DNA of 64,000 bases from Nostoc sp. MS1 (GCF_019976755.1 NZ_AP023441.1:5639501-5703500); one strand, 5' to 3'; shown: positions 53,872-63,468, counted from the stretch's first letter. Program-made: numbers and translations. The notes: generated from the sequence alone by a model not told the origin.

Positions 53872-55059
53872 TTAAACCTCTACTGTCAGAGGAAAAGTCA
53901 CTGTAAAAGTAGAACCCACACCTTCTTGGGAAACTAGGCTAATTTCCCCTTGCAATAATTTCACTAGGCGGACAACTATTGCTAACCCTAAACCAGTGCT
54001 ATCAGGTGCGTAAGGACGAGATTGAGAAGTAACACGAAAATAAGGTTCAAATATCTTGGTTTGATCTTTTTCGGCAATACCAATTCCTGTATCTGAAACT
54101 GCGATCGCCCATTTTTCACTATCCACTACTTCACACACTATACTAATAGTGCCTGTCTCTGTGTAGCGAATCGCATTACTCACAAGATTTGTAACGATTT
54201 GTTGTAGTTGAAACCCATCTGTGGTTACTTCATTAGGCGCACGTTGCCAATCGACTAAGATTGATAAGTTTTTTTCAGATGCTAGAGGTTCCAACATTTC
54301 ACAGACATTATGGATTAATTCTCTAGTATTAGTTGGTGCTACTTGCAACTGAATTTTTCCAGCTTCATAGCGCGACAGTTCTAATACATTATTAATTAAG
54401 CGTAATAAATGTCTGCCGTTACGTAATACACGTTCAATATGTTCTATATTAACTGGGTTATCTTTTGGAATTGTTCGTCTTTGTTGTCTCAGAAATAAAT
54501 CTGAGTAACCAATAATTGCTGTTAAAGGGTGTTTAAGCTCATGCGCTAGTTGTGACAATTTATCTTCATTCGTACTGACTAAGCGTGTTAGTTCGTCATT
54601 ATGTAGCCGTAAAGAAGCCTGGAGGTGTTCTAATTCGCGCAAGCGTTCCCCTACATAACTATGAAAACATCTGGCGATCGCTTCATCAATCACCGCGTCA
54701 ATTAAACGCATATAACGAACAATCTCGGCGGGGGTTGCTTGTAACAAGTCAGTTTCCACAGCATCAAATATCACTTTTCTTAACAGGCGATACTCACGGG
54801 CAATCTCGGACGGATCAAAGCCTTGTTCAGCGCGTAGTAACCCATGTTTCCAACTGGCGGTGACAATGGATTTAATATCACTCTCCTGAGATTGAGACAA
54901 CACTGTCACCATTGCCTGAAACACATCAGGTATATGATTCTTAATCGCTGTGTAGGATAAGTCATCAGCACTCTCAATCTGCCTGTCTTCACGAACTGCG
55001 GCAACCCATTTGGTGATGATAGTGTTACTATTGTCAGCCAGAACTTGACTAAATTCCAT
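53872..55059 (-). CDS. Sensor histidine kinase with RsbRD-like N-terminal domain
   Basis: A 395-aa cytoplasmic kinase without membrane segments. The N-terminal part (about 1-150) is helical and like the RsbR/globin-related input domain (WKHGLLRAEQGFDPSEIAREYRLLR). A short coiled coil leads to the H box LSQLAHELKHPLTAIIGYSD, with the phospho-His near residue 173, then the N box IVTNLVSNAIRYTE, G1 VSDTGIGIAEKD and G2 STGLGLAIV. No response regulator is adjacent. Confidence 0.88.
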   Translation of the reverse strand: MEFSQVLADNSNTIITKWVAAVREDRQIESADDLSYTAIKNHIPDVFQAMVTVLSQSQESDIKSIVTASWKHGLLRAEQGFDPSEIAREYRLLRKVIFDAVETDLLQATPAEIVRYMRLIDAVIDEAIARCFHSYVGERLRELEHLQASLRLHNDELTRLVSTNEDKLSQLAHELKHPLTAIIGYSDLFLRQQRRTIPKDNPVNIEHIERVLRNGRHLLRLINNVLELSRYEAGKIQLQVAPTNTRELIHNVCEMLEPLASEKNLSILVDWQRAPNEVTTDGFQLQQIVTNLVSNAIRYTETGTISIVCEVVDSEKWAIAVSDTGIGIAEKDQTKIFEPYFRVTSQSRPYAPDSTGLGLAIVVRLVKLLQGEISLVSQEGVGSTFTVTFPLTVEV

Positions 55060-55479
55060 TCTCTTAAATTCAGCTACGCGATAGAGGAATTAATTCTATA
55101 TGGAATTAGTTTAACTAGCGTAGTGGACATTATCATCATTGATGAGAAAATTCACCTACCAGATGATATAAATTTTGCATATAACAGTGAAAATGCTGAT
55201 TAGCTCTTTAGTTGGATTGATTATTTTGAGTTTCTAAAAATAAGATTAAGTATGTTACGTCACTTAGATAGTTGTGATTATGGTTAAGCGCACTTAAGTA
55301 CAATACTTACCATAACATTTATTTATAGTAGATTAGGGAAATATGAGTTAATCTAATGTAATTATATAAACAACATTTATCAATCGGAGATTGTTTTTCT
55401 GGCTTGAAGATGTTAAATTCTTTAGTACTATTATCTTGAATTAGAGTAAGTCAGCCTAATCCGACGCAATACAGTAATT
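55060..55479. other. AT-rich upstream region
   Basis: No gene is seen. It precedes the riboswitch and should hold the promoter of the ABC transporter operon, as well as the divergent histidine kinase promoter. Confidence 0.45.
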
Positions 55480-55700
55480 AAAGTTGGAACGGAGGAACCA
55501 CCTTGTGGGGCGTATCTCCAAATAAAGTGTTAACTAACGAGTCAAAAGTGAAGAATAACTCAATTTAAGTTATTTAACTCAGCAGGGCCTAAACGCCCTG
55601 CTACAGCTAACAGAACTCATTACTCAGCACTAAAAGGAGAGGGGCATCTCTCAGCCCTAGCCCGTCAGCTAACTTCGTAGGCATTGAGAGGAGACTGAAG
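55480..55700 (+). ncRNA. c-di-AMP riboswitch (ydaO/yuaA) before the ABC transporter operon
   Basis: It carries the hallmark parts GGAACGGAGGAACCACC, GGGGCGTATCTCC, and CCCGTCAGCTAACTTCGTAGG, then GAGAGGAG, all in the ydaO order. A possible expression platform follows: CGAG/CTCG with TTTTTT (55739-55762) against an alternative GGTAC/GTACC pair (55746-55768). High c-di-AMP would probably lower expression of the transporter, as known for this class. Confidence 0.88.
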
Positions 55701-55794
55701 AGACAGCATTTACTTAATGCTTAGTTCTCATCAGTGTCCGAGGCTGGTACTGCTCGTTTTTTCGTACCTGCATTGAACCTGTTGAGGGGGCATA

Positions 55795-56646
55795 ATGATA
55801 TTGCAATTAAATTTAGCAGCGATCGCAGCTGTTGCTAGTCAAGCTGCATGGAAAAAAACCAAGCCAATTCTCGTTAGGGATGTAGTCATACTTCCTGCAT
55901 TGGGATTTTTAGGAATTATCTTGTTGTGGTGGATTATTGCCTTGGCAAATCATGAATTAATGCCAACGCCACCAGAGGCACTAGTTGCTAACTTGGACTA
56001 TATATTAAACCCCTTCTATGAGAGAGGCCCTGGTAACTTAGGGATTGGTTGGTTATTAATAGCCAGTTTGCGACGAGTGTTAATAGGTTTTCTACTAGGT
56101 GCAGTAGTCGCCATTCCTTTAGGGTTTTTGATTGGGATGTCTAGAAGTGCGATGTTAGCACTCAATCCCATCATTCAAATCTTCAAACCCGTATCGCCCT
56201 TAGCATGGCTACCCATTGCCTTAGCTATCTTCAACTTAGCAGATCCCTCATCAATTTTTGTCATTTTTATCACCTCCCTCTGGCCGACTATTATTAATAC
56301 GGCTTTAGGAGTAGCCAGCGTTCCCAAGGATTATCTCGATGTGGCGCGAGTGTTGGAAATGCCCCGTTGGCGGAGAATTACGAAAATTATTTGGCCTGCC
56401 AGCTTACCCTATATTTTTACAGGCTTACGCATCAGTTTGGGTATTGCTTGGCTAGTCATAGTTGCGGTAGAAATGCTTACAGGCGGTATTGGGATCGGCT
56501 TCTTCGTTTGGGATGAATGGAGTCGTTTGAACCTCAGTTCAGTCTTCCTTGCCGTCTTGGTTATCGGCTTAACTGGACTCATCTTAGATTTTGCCGTCAG
56601 CAAACTCCAAGAATTTGTCACTCATCGCCCGACAGCGAATAACTAA
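55795..56646 (+). CDS. ABC transporter permease, NrtB/SsuC/TauC family
   Basis: A 283-aa inner-membrane protein with about six helices. The permease signature appears as FKPVSPLAWLPIALAIFN, and the EAA-like loop as DVARVLEMPRWRRITKIIWPASLPYIFTGLR. It is related to nitrate, bicarbonate and sulfonate transporters. The substrate cannot be read. It is the first gene after the c-di-AMP riboswitch. Confidence 0.88.
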   Translation: MILQLNLAAIAAVASQAAWKKTKPILVRDVVILPALGFLGIILLWWIIALANHELMPTPPEALVANLDYILNPFYERGPGNLGIGWLLIASLRRVLIGFLLGAVVAIPLGFLIGMSRSAMLALNPIIQIFKPVSPLAWLPIALAIFNLADPSSIFVIFITSLWPTIINTALGVASVPKDYLDVARVLEMPRWRRITKIIWPASLPYIFTGLRISLGIAWLVIVAVEMLTGGIGIGFFVWDEWSRLNLSSVFLAVLVIGLTGLILDFAVSKLQEFVTHRPTANN

Positions 56647-56743
56647 GGGTTATGTACTTGTTTGTAGTAAGCCCTTTAGTGCTTTGCAATTAAGGACTAA
56701 AGTCCTTACTACGAACAATTTGAAATTACGAATTAGCCACAAC

Positions 56744-58186
56744 ATGAATAATCATCACTGGACTCGACGAGACTTTATCAAAGGCATAGGAGCCACCACA
56801 GCCGGAGTTAGTTTATCATCCTGTGCCATCTCAGGGGATAGATCCGCCAAAGGTTTGACAGAGGAAGCTTTGGCGGTGAAACCTGTAGTGAAATCCAGCG
56901 ACTTAGAAAAACCCGATATAGTTGTGGGATACGTGCCTGTAAATGATTGTGCGCCATTTGCGATCGCCTGGAAAAAAGGTTTTTTTAAAAAGTATGGTTT
57001 AAACGTCAAACTCAACCGCGAAGCTAGTTGGGCTACCTCCCGCGACGGCATAATATTTGGTCGTCTTGATGCTTCCCCTGTGGTATCCGGTGCTGTTACC
57101 AACGCACGTATTGGTGCAGAAGGTGCGCGTCACGCCCCTTTGTGCGCCGCCATGACAATACATCGTCACGGGAACGCTATGACAATGAACAAAGCCATGT
57201 GGGATTTTGGCTTGCGTCCTTGGTATGAATATCAGCAGCAATATGGCGAAGGGGCGTTAGAAGCCTTTGGTAAAGACTTTCGCGGCTACTTTGATAAGCA
57301 GTCAGCAGAAAACAAAGTCTGGGCGGTAGTTTTAAGTTCCGCAATATACGAATACTTCGTCCGTTATATATCGGCGGCGGCTGGTGTTGATCCCTTAAAA
57401 GAATTTCGCATTATTATCGTCCCACCACCGCAGATGGTAACAAATGTACGCATAGGTGCAATGCAAGCATACATGGTAGCAGAACCTTGGAACACCAGAG
57501 CCATTACAGGTAATGAGGGTATCGGCTTCACCTTCGCGCAAGGTAAGGAAGTTTGGTTAGGACACCCCGACAGACTGTTGGGTGTTTTGGAATCCTTCAT
57601 CGTCAATTATCCCAAAACCTACCGTTCCTTAGTTAAGGCGATGATAGAAGCTTGTCAGTATTGCAGCAAGCCAGAAAATCGCCAGGAAGTAGCCGAATTA
57701 ATTACAGACCGTTCCTTTACAGGTGCAAGACCGAAAAAACAGGGTGCGCCAATCACGAAGTTTACAGGGCCAGCTATTCTTGGTAACTATAACTACGGTG
57801 GTTTTGATGGTAAAGACCGCACTATCAAAGCTGACGACACCACAATATTTTACGATATCCCTGACAATTTACCCAAACAACCAAACGAACACTCGACATT
57901 TTTATGGCGATCGCGTAGTCTGTGGTTAATGACTCAAGCCGCCCGTTGGGGACAAATCAAAGAATTTCCCAAAAATGCTGATAAATTAGCCGAAAAAGGC
58001 TGGAGAACAGATTTATATCGAGAGATAGCTGCCGAAATGGGGATTGAATGTCCCAAGGATGATTACAAGGTCGAACCACCAGAAGTATTTATAGATAAAA
58101 AAGGTTTTGATCCCAGCGATCCCGTTGGTTACTTAAATAGTTTTGCAATTAGGGCTAACGCTCCCACTCGTTTTTTCATGTCTTAG
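56744..58186 (+). CDS. ABC transporter substrate-binding protein, NrtA/CmpA-like, Tat lipoprotein
   Basis: The frame is open from 56591, but ATG 56744 (MNNHHWTRRDFIKGIGATTA) gives a proper Tat signal (TRRDFIK) and a lipobox LSSC, so it is exported folded and anchored by lipid. The 480-aa protein has the NMT1/NrtA core: DIVVGYVPVNDCAPFAIAWK, then KGFFKKYGLNVKLN, and a long C-terminal part as in NrtA/CmpA. The residues that set nitrate or bicarbonate specificity were not compared, so the ligand is open. Confidence 0.85.
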   Translation: MNNHHWTRRDFIKGIGATTAGVSLSSCAISGDRSAKGLTEEALAVKPVVKSSDLEKPDIVVGYVPVNDCAPFAIAWKKGFFKKYGLNVKLNREASWATSRDGIIFGRLDASPVVSGAVTNARIGAEGARHAPLCAAMTIHRHGNAMTMNKAMWDFGLRPWYEYQQQYGEGALEAFGKDFRGYFDKQSAENKVWAVVLSSAIYEYFVRYISAAAGVDPLKEFRIIIVPPPQMVTNVRIGAMQAYMVAEPWNTRAITGNEGIGFTFAQGKEVWLGHPDRLLGVLESFIVNYPKTYRSLVKAMIEACQYCSKPENRQEVAELITDRSFTGARPKKQGAPITKFTGPAILGNYNYGGFDGKDRTIKADDTTIFYDIPDNLPKQPNEHSTFLWRSRSLWLMTQAARWGQIKEFPKNADKLAEKGWRTDLYREIAAEMGIECPKDDYKVEPPEVFIDKKGFDPSDPVGYLNSFAIRANAPTRFFMS

Positions 58187-58237
58187 ATTGATTGGGATTT
58201 TACACATATATAGTTACTATTTTTAGGAGCTTTTGAG

Positions 58238-59074
58238 ATGAAATATACACCATCAGTAGTAGATAGCCATGAAAAAGCTAAGTCTAACCCTAATTTTTTA
58301 GAAATAGAAAATTTAGTTAAGTCTTATCCCACACCAGATAAAGGTAACTTTGTAGTTTTAGATGGGGTTAATTTAACTATAGGTGAAAATGAATTTATTT
58401 CCGTAATTGGGCATTCTGGTTGTGGTAAATCAACGCTATTAAAAATAGTTGCCGGGTTAGAAAAATCCACATCTGGTTCAGTTAGGCTTGATGGTAAAGA
58501 AATTAACAAGCCAGGGGCAGAAAGAATGATGGTGTTTCAGAATTATTCTTTGTTACCTTGGTTAACAGTCAGAGAGAACATCCGCCTAGCGGTAGATGAA
58601 GTGTTAAAAAATGCTAATAGGTCTGAAAAAATTAGCATTGTGAACGAACACTTGGCAATGGTAAACTTAACCCCGGCAGCAGATAAATATCCTGATGAAA
58701 TCTCTGGAGGTATGAAACAACGAGTAGGCATTGCTAGAGCTTTAGCAATTCGTCCCAAAATGTTACTTATGGATGAACCTTTTGGTGCTTTAGATGCACT
58801 AACAAGAGGCAAATTACAAAGACAAGTATTAGATATTTGGGAAAATAATCGGCAAGCCGTAATGATGATTACCCACGATGTTGATGAGGCAATTTATATG
58901 AGCGATCGCATCGTCTTAATGACAAATGGCCCAGCCGCAAACATTGGCGAAATATTAGAAGTACCCTTTCCTCATCCCAGAGATAGGGCTGCTATGCGAA
59001 ACTCCAAAGAATATTTTGAACTGCGAAATCACGCCTTAAATTTCCTCGACAAATATTTTACACAAGAAGAATAA
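58238..59074 (+). CDS. ABC transporter ATP-binding protein, NrtD/SsuB family
   Basis: A 278-aa ATPase with Walker A GHSGCGKSTLL, Q-loop MVFQNYSLLPW, signature ISGGMKQRVGIARAL, Walker B MLLMDEPFGALD and the switch His in ITHDVDEA. It completes the permease/binding protein set. TTAGGAGCTTTTGAG precedes the ATG. Confidence 0.92.
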   Translation: MKYTPSVVDSHEKAKSNPNFLEIENLVKSYPTPDKGNFVVLDGVNLTIGENEFISVIGHSGCGKSTLLKIVAGLEKSTSGSVRLDGKEINKPGAERMMVFQNYSLLPWLTVRENIRLAVDEVLKNANRSEKISIVNEHLAMVNLTPAADKYPDEISGGMKQRVGIARALAIRPKMLLMDEPFGALDALTRGKLQRQVLDIWENNRQAVMMITHDVDEAIYMSDRIVLMTNGPAANIGEILEVPFPHPRDRAAMRNSKEYFELRNHALNFLDKYFTQEE

Positions 59075-59129
59075 TTTAGTTTATTATTTCTTTAGTGGGT
59101 AGCCTAATTCAAATTAAGCCTGAAATAAT

Positions 59130-59290
59130 TTGGAACGGAGGAACCATCTTAAGGGGCGCATCTTACAAACGAGTCGCCAACCTAGAGTCAACAGTAAAAG
59201 CAATTAACAGTTAACTCAGCGCTCAAAAGAGAGACACCTTCCAGTCTTAGCCCGTCAGCTAACTCCGTAGGCAATGGAAGGAACCCCCAA
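59130..59290 (+). ncRNA. c-di-AMP riboswitch (ydaO/yuaA) before the stress protein gene
   Basis: It shows GGAACGGAGGAACCATC, GGGGCGCATC, CCCGTCAGCTAACTCCGTAGG and GGAAGGAAC in the ydaO order, and is clearly homologous to the copy at 55480. Next is a stem GGAACCCCCAA/TTGGGGTTTCC (59280-59327), a likely terminator or sequestering hairpin of the expression platform. Confidence 0.88.
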
Positions 59291-59398
59291 AACTTTGGCT
59301 TTAATACCAGTTGTTATTGGGGTTTCCTTGCGGATATAAATTCCGTTTTACCCTACTTCTCATTTATTAGTTCGTTGAGTTTAGGAGAAGTTAAAGCT

Positions 59399-60043
59399 GT
59401 GAAAATTAAGCCAATGCTAGCACGCCTACAAAGTGCTATGGGTCGCAATGATCTAATTGACAAAATGGTATTATTACCAGAACCTCAAGAAACTCAAGTA
59501 ACGTCATCAATCAACTTAATTGTCGGTTATGACGCTTCTCCTAATAGTCATGCTGCACTAGATATCGCCTTTTGGATTGCCCACCAAACCAGATTAGCGA
59601 CTAATCAACAAGTCACAGTGCAAGCTGTTTATGTATTAGAAGAAAGTTGTCCAGTTGACTATAGTAATATCTTGAGCTTTGGTAAACGTACACCAACAAA
59701 AGAATTGTCTATAAGTGAACAAACAAAGTCTGTGACATCTGTGATAACTCAACCACAATTGACAGACATCAAGTCATATTTGCAAACAGACACAATCACA
59801 CCTTTGCAAGAAGCAGATAGAGTTCTTTGGCAAGCTAGAAGTTTAGCCGAAGAATGGCAAGGTTCGTTTAAATCTCATTTACGCTTTGGTTGTGTGAGTA
59901 CAGAATTAAGAAAAGTGGCAGAGTTAGAAGCTGCTGACATATTATTTATAGGTTGTAAATCTGCCTATCATCCCTTAATTCAAAATTTAGGTTCTGATTT
60001 TCCTTGTGCTGTCTTAGGTATTCCCGAATCGATGGATGAATAA
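59399..60043 (+). CDS. Universal stress protein family
   Basis: A 214-aa protein starting at GTG 59399 (KIKPMLARLQSAMG) after TTAGGAGAAG; an upstream TTG at 59375 is less likely. It has a USP fold: LIVGYDASPNSHAALDIAFWIA near residue 42, and the end DILFIGCKSAYHPLIQN, a weakened ATP-binding G-2x-G-9x-G(S/T). An extended, poorly conserved middle (about 90-150) makes it longer than simple USPs. Placed under a c-di-AMP riboswitch with the permease gene downstream. Confidence 0.78.
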   Translation: MKIKPMLARLQSAMGRNDLIDKMVLLPEPQETQVTSSINLIVGYDASPNSHAALDIAFWIAHQTRLATNQQVTVQAVYVLEESCPVDYSNILSFGKRTPTKELSISEQTKSVTSVITQPQLTDIKSYLQTDTITPLQEADRVLWQARSLAEEWQGSFKSHLRFGCVSTELRKVAELEAADILFIGCKSAYHPLIQNLGSDFPCAVLGIPESMDE

Positions 60044-60191
60044 TTTCCTCTCAATAGTTGAGAAATTATTCATAGCATCTACTCAGCATTGAAATATAAA
60101 CTTATCAGCCAACATCGACTTTTTCCTCTTTATCGTCGGTTAATTCACTGTTTCTAATAGAAGGAAAATCAGAATAAAATAACATACACAG

Positions 60192-60221
60192 AAAAGCCAC
60201 CTGTACTTCAGTGGCTTTTTT
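60192..60221 (+). terminator. Intrinsic terminator between the USP and permease genes
   Basis: AAAAGCCAC/GTGGCTTTT with a 10-base loop and a T tail. Confidence 0.8.
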
Positions 60222-60259
60222 CGCTATTATGCAACCAAATAAACTCCAAGGAGCATAGT

Positions 60260-61597
60260 GTGGAAAACTGGCAAGCACTCCTAAGTGTCATAGTATTTAT
60301 CAGCGTTATTTTCCTAATTATGACCGAATGGGTGCATTTAACTATTGCTGCATTGTTAGGAGCATTAATATTAGTCTTTACCAACGTCATGACTTTACAA
60401 GAAGCTGTTGCTTACATTGGTAATAGTCATGGCACATTAGGTTTATTCTTTGGGGTAATGGTCTTGGTGAGAGCATTTGAACCCACAAAAATATTTGATT
60501 ATTTAGCAACACAAATAGTAATACTGGCAAAAGGTGATGGTAAACGCCTCCTGTTGGGTATTGTTGGTATCGTGACTCCGATTTGTGCAGTCTTACCCAA
60601 TGCCACAACAGTAATGTTATTAGCACCTCTAATTCCACCAATGGCTCAGGAAATAGGCATAAATTTTGTTCCCTTACTTATATTGATGGTTTTAATAGCT
60701 AATAGTGCTGGATTGCTCACATTAGTTGGTGATCCAGCTACATTTATTGTGGGTGATGCTGTTAATATTAGCTTTATAGATTATTTAGGAAGATTAAGCT
60801 TAGGCGGTGTTATCGCTGTTGTCACCGTGACTGCAACCCTACCATTTTTATTTCGGAAAATTTGGCATACCAAATTAGAAAATTTGGCAGAACTACCACA
60901 TCCACAAATTAATCATCCACGAGTATTAAGTTTAGGTGCAGTAATTGTTGCCTTTGTACTACTGTTTTTTGTCATTGGTGAATCTCTACCTATACCAATT
61001 TCCCCGGCTGCGGTGGCTTTATTAGGGGCAGCTTTAGCTTTACTATTAGCTCATCAGAGTAAGCTGGACACAGTTAATAATATTTTACGAGATGTAGACT
61101 GGAGTACATTGATATTTTTCATGAGTATTTTTGTGCTGATTGGTGGCTTAGAAAAAACAGGTATAATTAACAGTTTATCGGGAGTATTAGCTGCAATTTT
61201 AGGTAAAAATATTATCTTGGGTTCCTTGGTTTTATTATTTCTGGTTGGTATATTATCCAGTGTTGTTCCCAATATTCCCCTAGTTGTGGCAATGGTTCCC
61301 TTACTCAAACAATATGTTGTGACAGTAGGGTTAGCACCAACAGAAGTTTTAGCGCGAGATTTTTCAGGACAGTTTCCACCGGAGGTTTTACCTTTGTTTT
61401 ATGCAATGATGTTTGGTGCAACGTTGGGAGGTAATGGCACACTTGTAGGCGCATCTTCTAACATCGTGGCTGCTGGTATTTCGGAACAGCACGGACGGCG
61501 TATTTCTTTTAAAACTTTCCTTCACTATGGCGTTCCAGTAACAATATTACAACTGGTGACTTCTGCTTTATATGTGTTAATTCGGTTTTTGATATAA
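60260..61597 (+). CDS. SLC13/ArsB/NhaD-like ion transporter, 445 aa
   Basis: A membrane protein with about 11-12 helices. Motifs such as ICAVLPNATTVMLLAPLIPP, LVGDPATFIVGDAV and ATLGGNGTLVGASSN form the paired re-entrant loops typical of the ion transporter superfamily containing ArsB, NhaD and CitM/SLC13 carriers. A Na+/H+ antiporter or anion/citrate carrier is possible. GTG 60260 is used because AAGGAG lies 6 bases before it. It stands behind the USP gene and a terminator, so it may have its own promoter. Confidence 0.82.
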   Translation: MENWQALLSVIVFISVIFLIMTEWVHLTIAALLGALILVFTNVMTLQEAVAYIGNSHGTLGLFFGVMVLVRAFEPTKIFDYLATQIVILAKGDGKRLLLGIVGIVTPICAVLPNATTVMLLAPLIPPMAQEIGINFVPLLILMVLIANSAGLLTLVGDPATFIVGDAVNISFIDYLGRLSLGGVIAVVTVTATLPFLFRKIWHTKLENLAELPHPQINHPRVLSLGAVIVAFVLLFFVIGESLPIPISPAAVALLGAALALLLAHQSKLDTVNNILRDVDWSTLIFFMSIFVLIGGLEKTGIINSLSGVLAAILGKNIILGSLVLLFLVGILSSVVPNIPLVVAMVPLLKQYVVTVGLAPTEVLARDFSGQFPPEVLPLFYAMMFGATLGGNGTLVGASSNIVAAGISEQHGRRISFKTFLHYGVPVTILQLVTSALYVLIRFLI

Positions 61598-61720
61598 AGT
61601 ACCTAATTTATTGAATTTCTACTGATAATTCTGGATTAACTTAAGTATTTGGTTCATCTGGATAACCACTGCGATCGCAAATAAAATGAAATACTTAGCC
61701 AACTTTCTGGTACTGACCGT

Positions 61721-62200
61721 TTAGACTGCGCGAGTCATAATCACAAACTTTTCCCTACTACTAATTTTGCTAAACTCTTCTACCTGCTCAAATCCTAACT
61801 TCTGCCACACACGTTGCGCTCGTTTATTGAACTGCGCTATCGTCACCCGAAATAATTGCGCTTCATATCGATCAGCCCCATACTTGATCACACCTTGGGC
61901 ATAGTACTTGCCATGTCTAAGTCCTGTTAAGTCTGGTCGTATCCCCATACCTAAGTCCAATGCTTCAACCCTATAGTCGCCACCAGGCACTTGACCATCC
62001 GCTCCGAAAGAACAATAGCCTTCGAGTTCTCCTAGTGAGTTTAAAATTACGTAAAAAGCATTTTTTGGGTCAAGCAGATAGCGCAAATCTTCAAGGACGG
62101 TATCAGCGTTAAAGTTATAAAAATCGTATGGGGGAGTATAGCGCCAGTTAAGAATTGCCAACGCATGATCCTTGTGGAGTGTTTGAAATGTAAGTTTCAT
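61721..62200 (-). CDS. GNAT-family N-acetyltransferase
   Basis: A 159-aa enzyme: MKLTFQTLHKDHALAILNWR at the start, then VEALDLGMGIRPDLTGLRHGKYYAQGVI with the acetyl-CoA loop (R/Q-x-x-G-x-G/A altered to RPDLTGLRHG), and RVTIAQFNKRAQRVWQKLGF. ATG 62200 is chosen over TTG 62215 because GAGGAAAG is placed correctly for it. Substrate unknown. Confidence 0.8.
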   Translation of the reverse strand: MKLTFQTLHKDHALAILNWRYTPPYDFYNFNADTVLEDLRYLLDPKNAFYVILNSLGELEGYCSFGADGQVPGGDYRVEALDLGMGIRPDLTGLRHGKYYAQGVIKYGADRYEAQLFRVTIAQFNKRAQRVWQKLGFEQVEEFSKISSREKFVIMTRAV

Positions 62201-62263
62201 CTTAACTTTCCTCAAAGTTTATGCAGCAACTCTTTAAAGCGTTTACAGTGTATACACATCATA

Positions 62264-62298
62264 CAAATACCCGACTTCACAAAGAAGTCGGGTATTTG
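62264..62298. terminator. 15-bp perfect hairpin between the hlip and GNAT genes
   Basis: CAAATACCCGACTTC (62264-62278) pairs with GAAGTCGGGTATTTG (62284-62298) around ACAAA. It follows the hlip gene on the minus strand and ends its transcript. Confidence 0.75.
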
Positions 62299-62362
62299 CA
62301 AGTTCTTATTGTAGGCTTCTTGGCAAAGATTAACTATCGTTGCCAAGAAACGTTATTTAAGC

Positions 62363-62575
62363 TTAGTAACCGATGATGCGTAATACGTCACGCAGGACGC
62401 TGTAACCTGCTAAATCCCACAGCAAGTAAGCTAAAAAGCCGATCGCAGCCAAGCGACCATTCCACAATTCCGCTTGGGGTGTCCAACCAAAGATGAAAGC
62501 GTTACGGTCTACACCGTTGTATGCTTTAGCAACTGTTGGTAAATCAGTAGATGGACGAGTTTCAGTGTTAGCCAT
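62363..62575 (-). CDS. High light-inducible protein (Hlip) 1
   Basis: A 70-aa one-helix chlorophyll-binding protein of the thylakoid. The motif AELWNGRLAAIGFLAYLLWD carries the Glu-Asn-x-x-Arg chlorophyll and helix-pairing pattern (ExxNGRxAxIGF). Hlips protect photosystem II and chlorophyll synthesis in strong light. It is one of four tandem copies with almost the same sequence. Confidence 0.9.
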   Translation of the reverse strand: MANTETRPSTDLPTVAKAYNGVDRNAFIFGWTPQAELWNGRLAAIGFLAYLLWDLAGYSVLRDVLRIIGY

Positions 62576-62726
62576 TGTTTTGTCTCCTTAAATTTTGCGA
62601 TTTCTGTCAGTCGTCAATCGACTAATGACAATTTATACTAAGTTGCGTTCAGACATAATATTCCTACTCCCTATTCCCTACTCCCCACTCCCAGCCCAAG
62701 TTACTATCTTTGACTGCAACTTGGTA

Positions 62727-62939
62727 TTAGTAACCGATGAGGTGCAATACATCACGTAGGACGCTATAGCCTGCCAAATCCCACAGCAAGTAAGCTAAGA
62801 ATCCGATCGCAGCCAAGCGACCATTCCACAATTCCGCTTGGGGTGTCCAACCAAATAGAAAGGCATTACGGTCTACGCCGTTGTATGCTGTAGCAACTGT
62901 TGGTAAATCGGTAGATGGACGAGTTTCTTGATTAGCCAT
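62727..62939 (-). CDS. High light-inducible protein (Hlip) 2
   Basis: A 70-aa protein; ATG 62939 (MANQETRPSTDLP) is taken since it matches the start of its neighbours, although the frame is open to 62975. It has the same chlorophyll-binding helix as copy 1. The C-terminus ends DVLHLIGY. Confidence 0.9.
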   Translation of the reverse strand: MANQETRPSTDLPTVATAYNGVDRNAFLFGWTPQAELWNGRLAAIGFLAYLLWDLAGYSVLRDVLHLIGY

Positions 62940-63004
62940 TGTTTTTATCCTCAAATTTTGCAAGTTGTTAGTCAACTCATGACTGATGACTATGGACTAA
63001 TGAT

Positions 63005-63217
63005 TTAGTAACCGATGAAGTGGAGTACATCACGCAGAACGCTATAGCCTGCTAAATCCCACAGCAAGTAAGCTAAAAAGCCGATCGCAGCCAAGCGACC
63101 ATTCCACAATTCAGCTTGGGGGTTCCAACCGAAAATGAAAGCGTTACGATCTACGCCGTTATATGCTGTAGCAACTGGTGGTAAATCGGTAGCTGGACGA
63201 GTTTCTTGAGTAGCCAT
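63005..63217 (-). CDS. High light-inducible protein (Hlip) 3
   Basis: 70 aa, starting MATQETRPATDLPPVATAYN. It has the same ExxNGRLAAIGF helix as copies 1 and 2 and ends DVLHFIGY. AGGAGACAAAACA precedes the ATG. Confidence 0.9.
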   Translation of the reverse strand: MATQETRPATDLPPVATAYNGVDRNAFIFGWNPQAELWNGRLAAIGFLAYLLWDLAGYSVLRDVLHFIGY

Positions 63218-63264
63218 TGTTTTGTCTCCTAAATAAATTGTTTTTTTAGTAAATATTTAATTTT

Positions 63265-63468
63265 CTAATAACCAATCAGGCTTAAAACATCGCGCAAAAC
63301 GCTATAACCTGCTAAATCCCACAATAAATAAGCTAAAAAACCAATCATGGCGAAACGGCCATTCCAAAGTTCGGCTTGGGGAGTCCAACCAAACTCAAAA
63401 GCATTACGATCTAAGCCGTTATATTCTGTAGCAACTGTTGGTAGGTCGGTGGAGGAGCGAGTTTGCAT
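63265..63468 (-). CDS. High light-inducible protein (Hlip) 4
   Basis: The start chosen is ATG 63468 (MQTRSSTDLPTVATEYN), which lines up with the other copies; ATG 63486 would add six residues. It differs from the rest in NGRFAMIGF, the commoner form of the motif, and in the FEFGWTP segment, so it is the most distant of the four and may be the original. Confidence 0.88.
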   Translation of the reverse strand: MQTRSSTDLPTVATEYNGLDRNAFEFGWTPQAELWNGRFAMIGFLAYLLWDLAGYSVLRDVLSLIGY

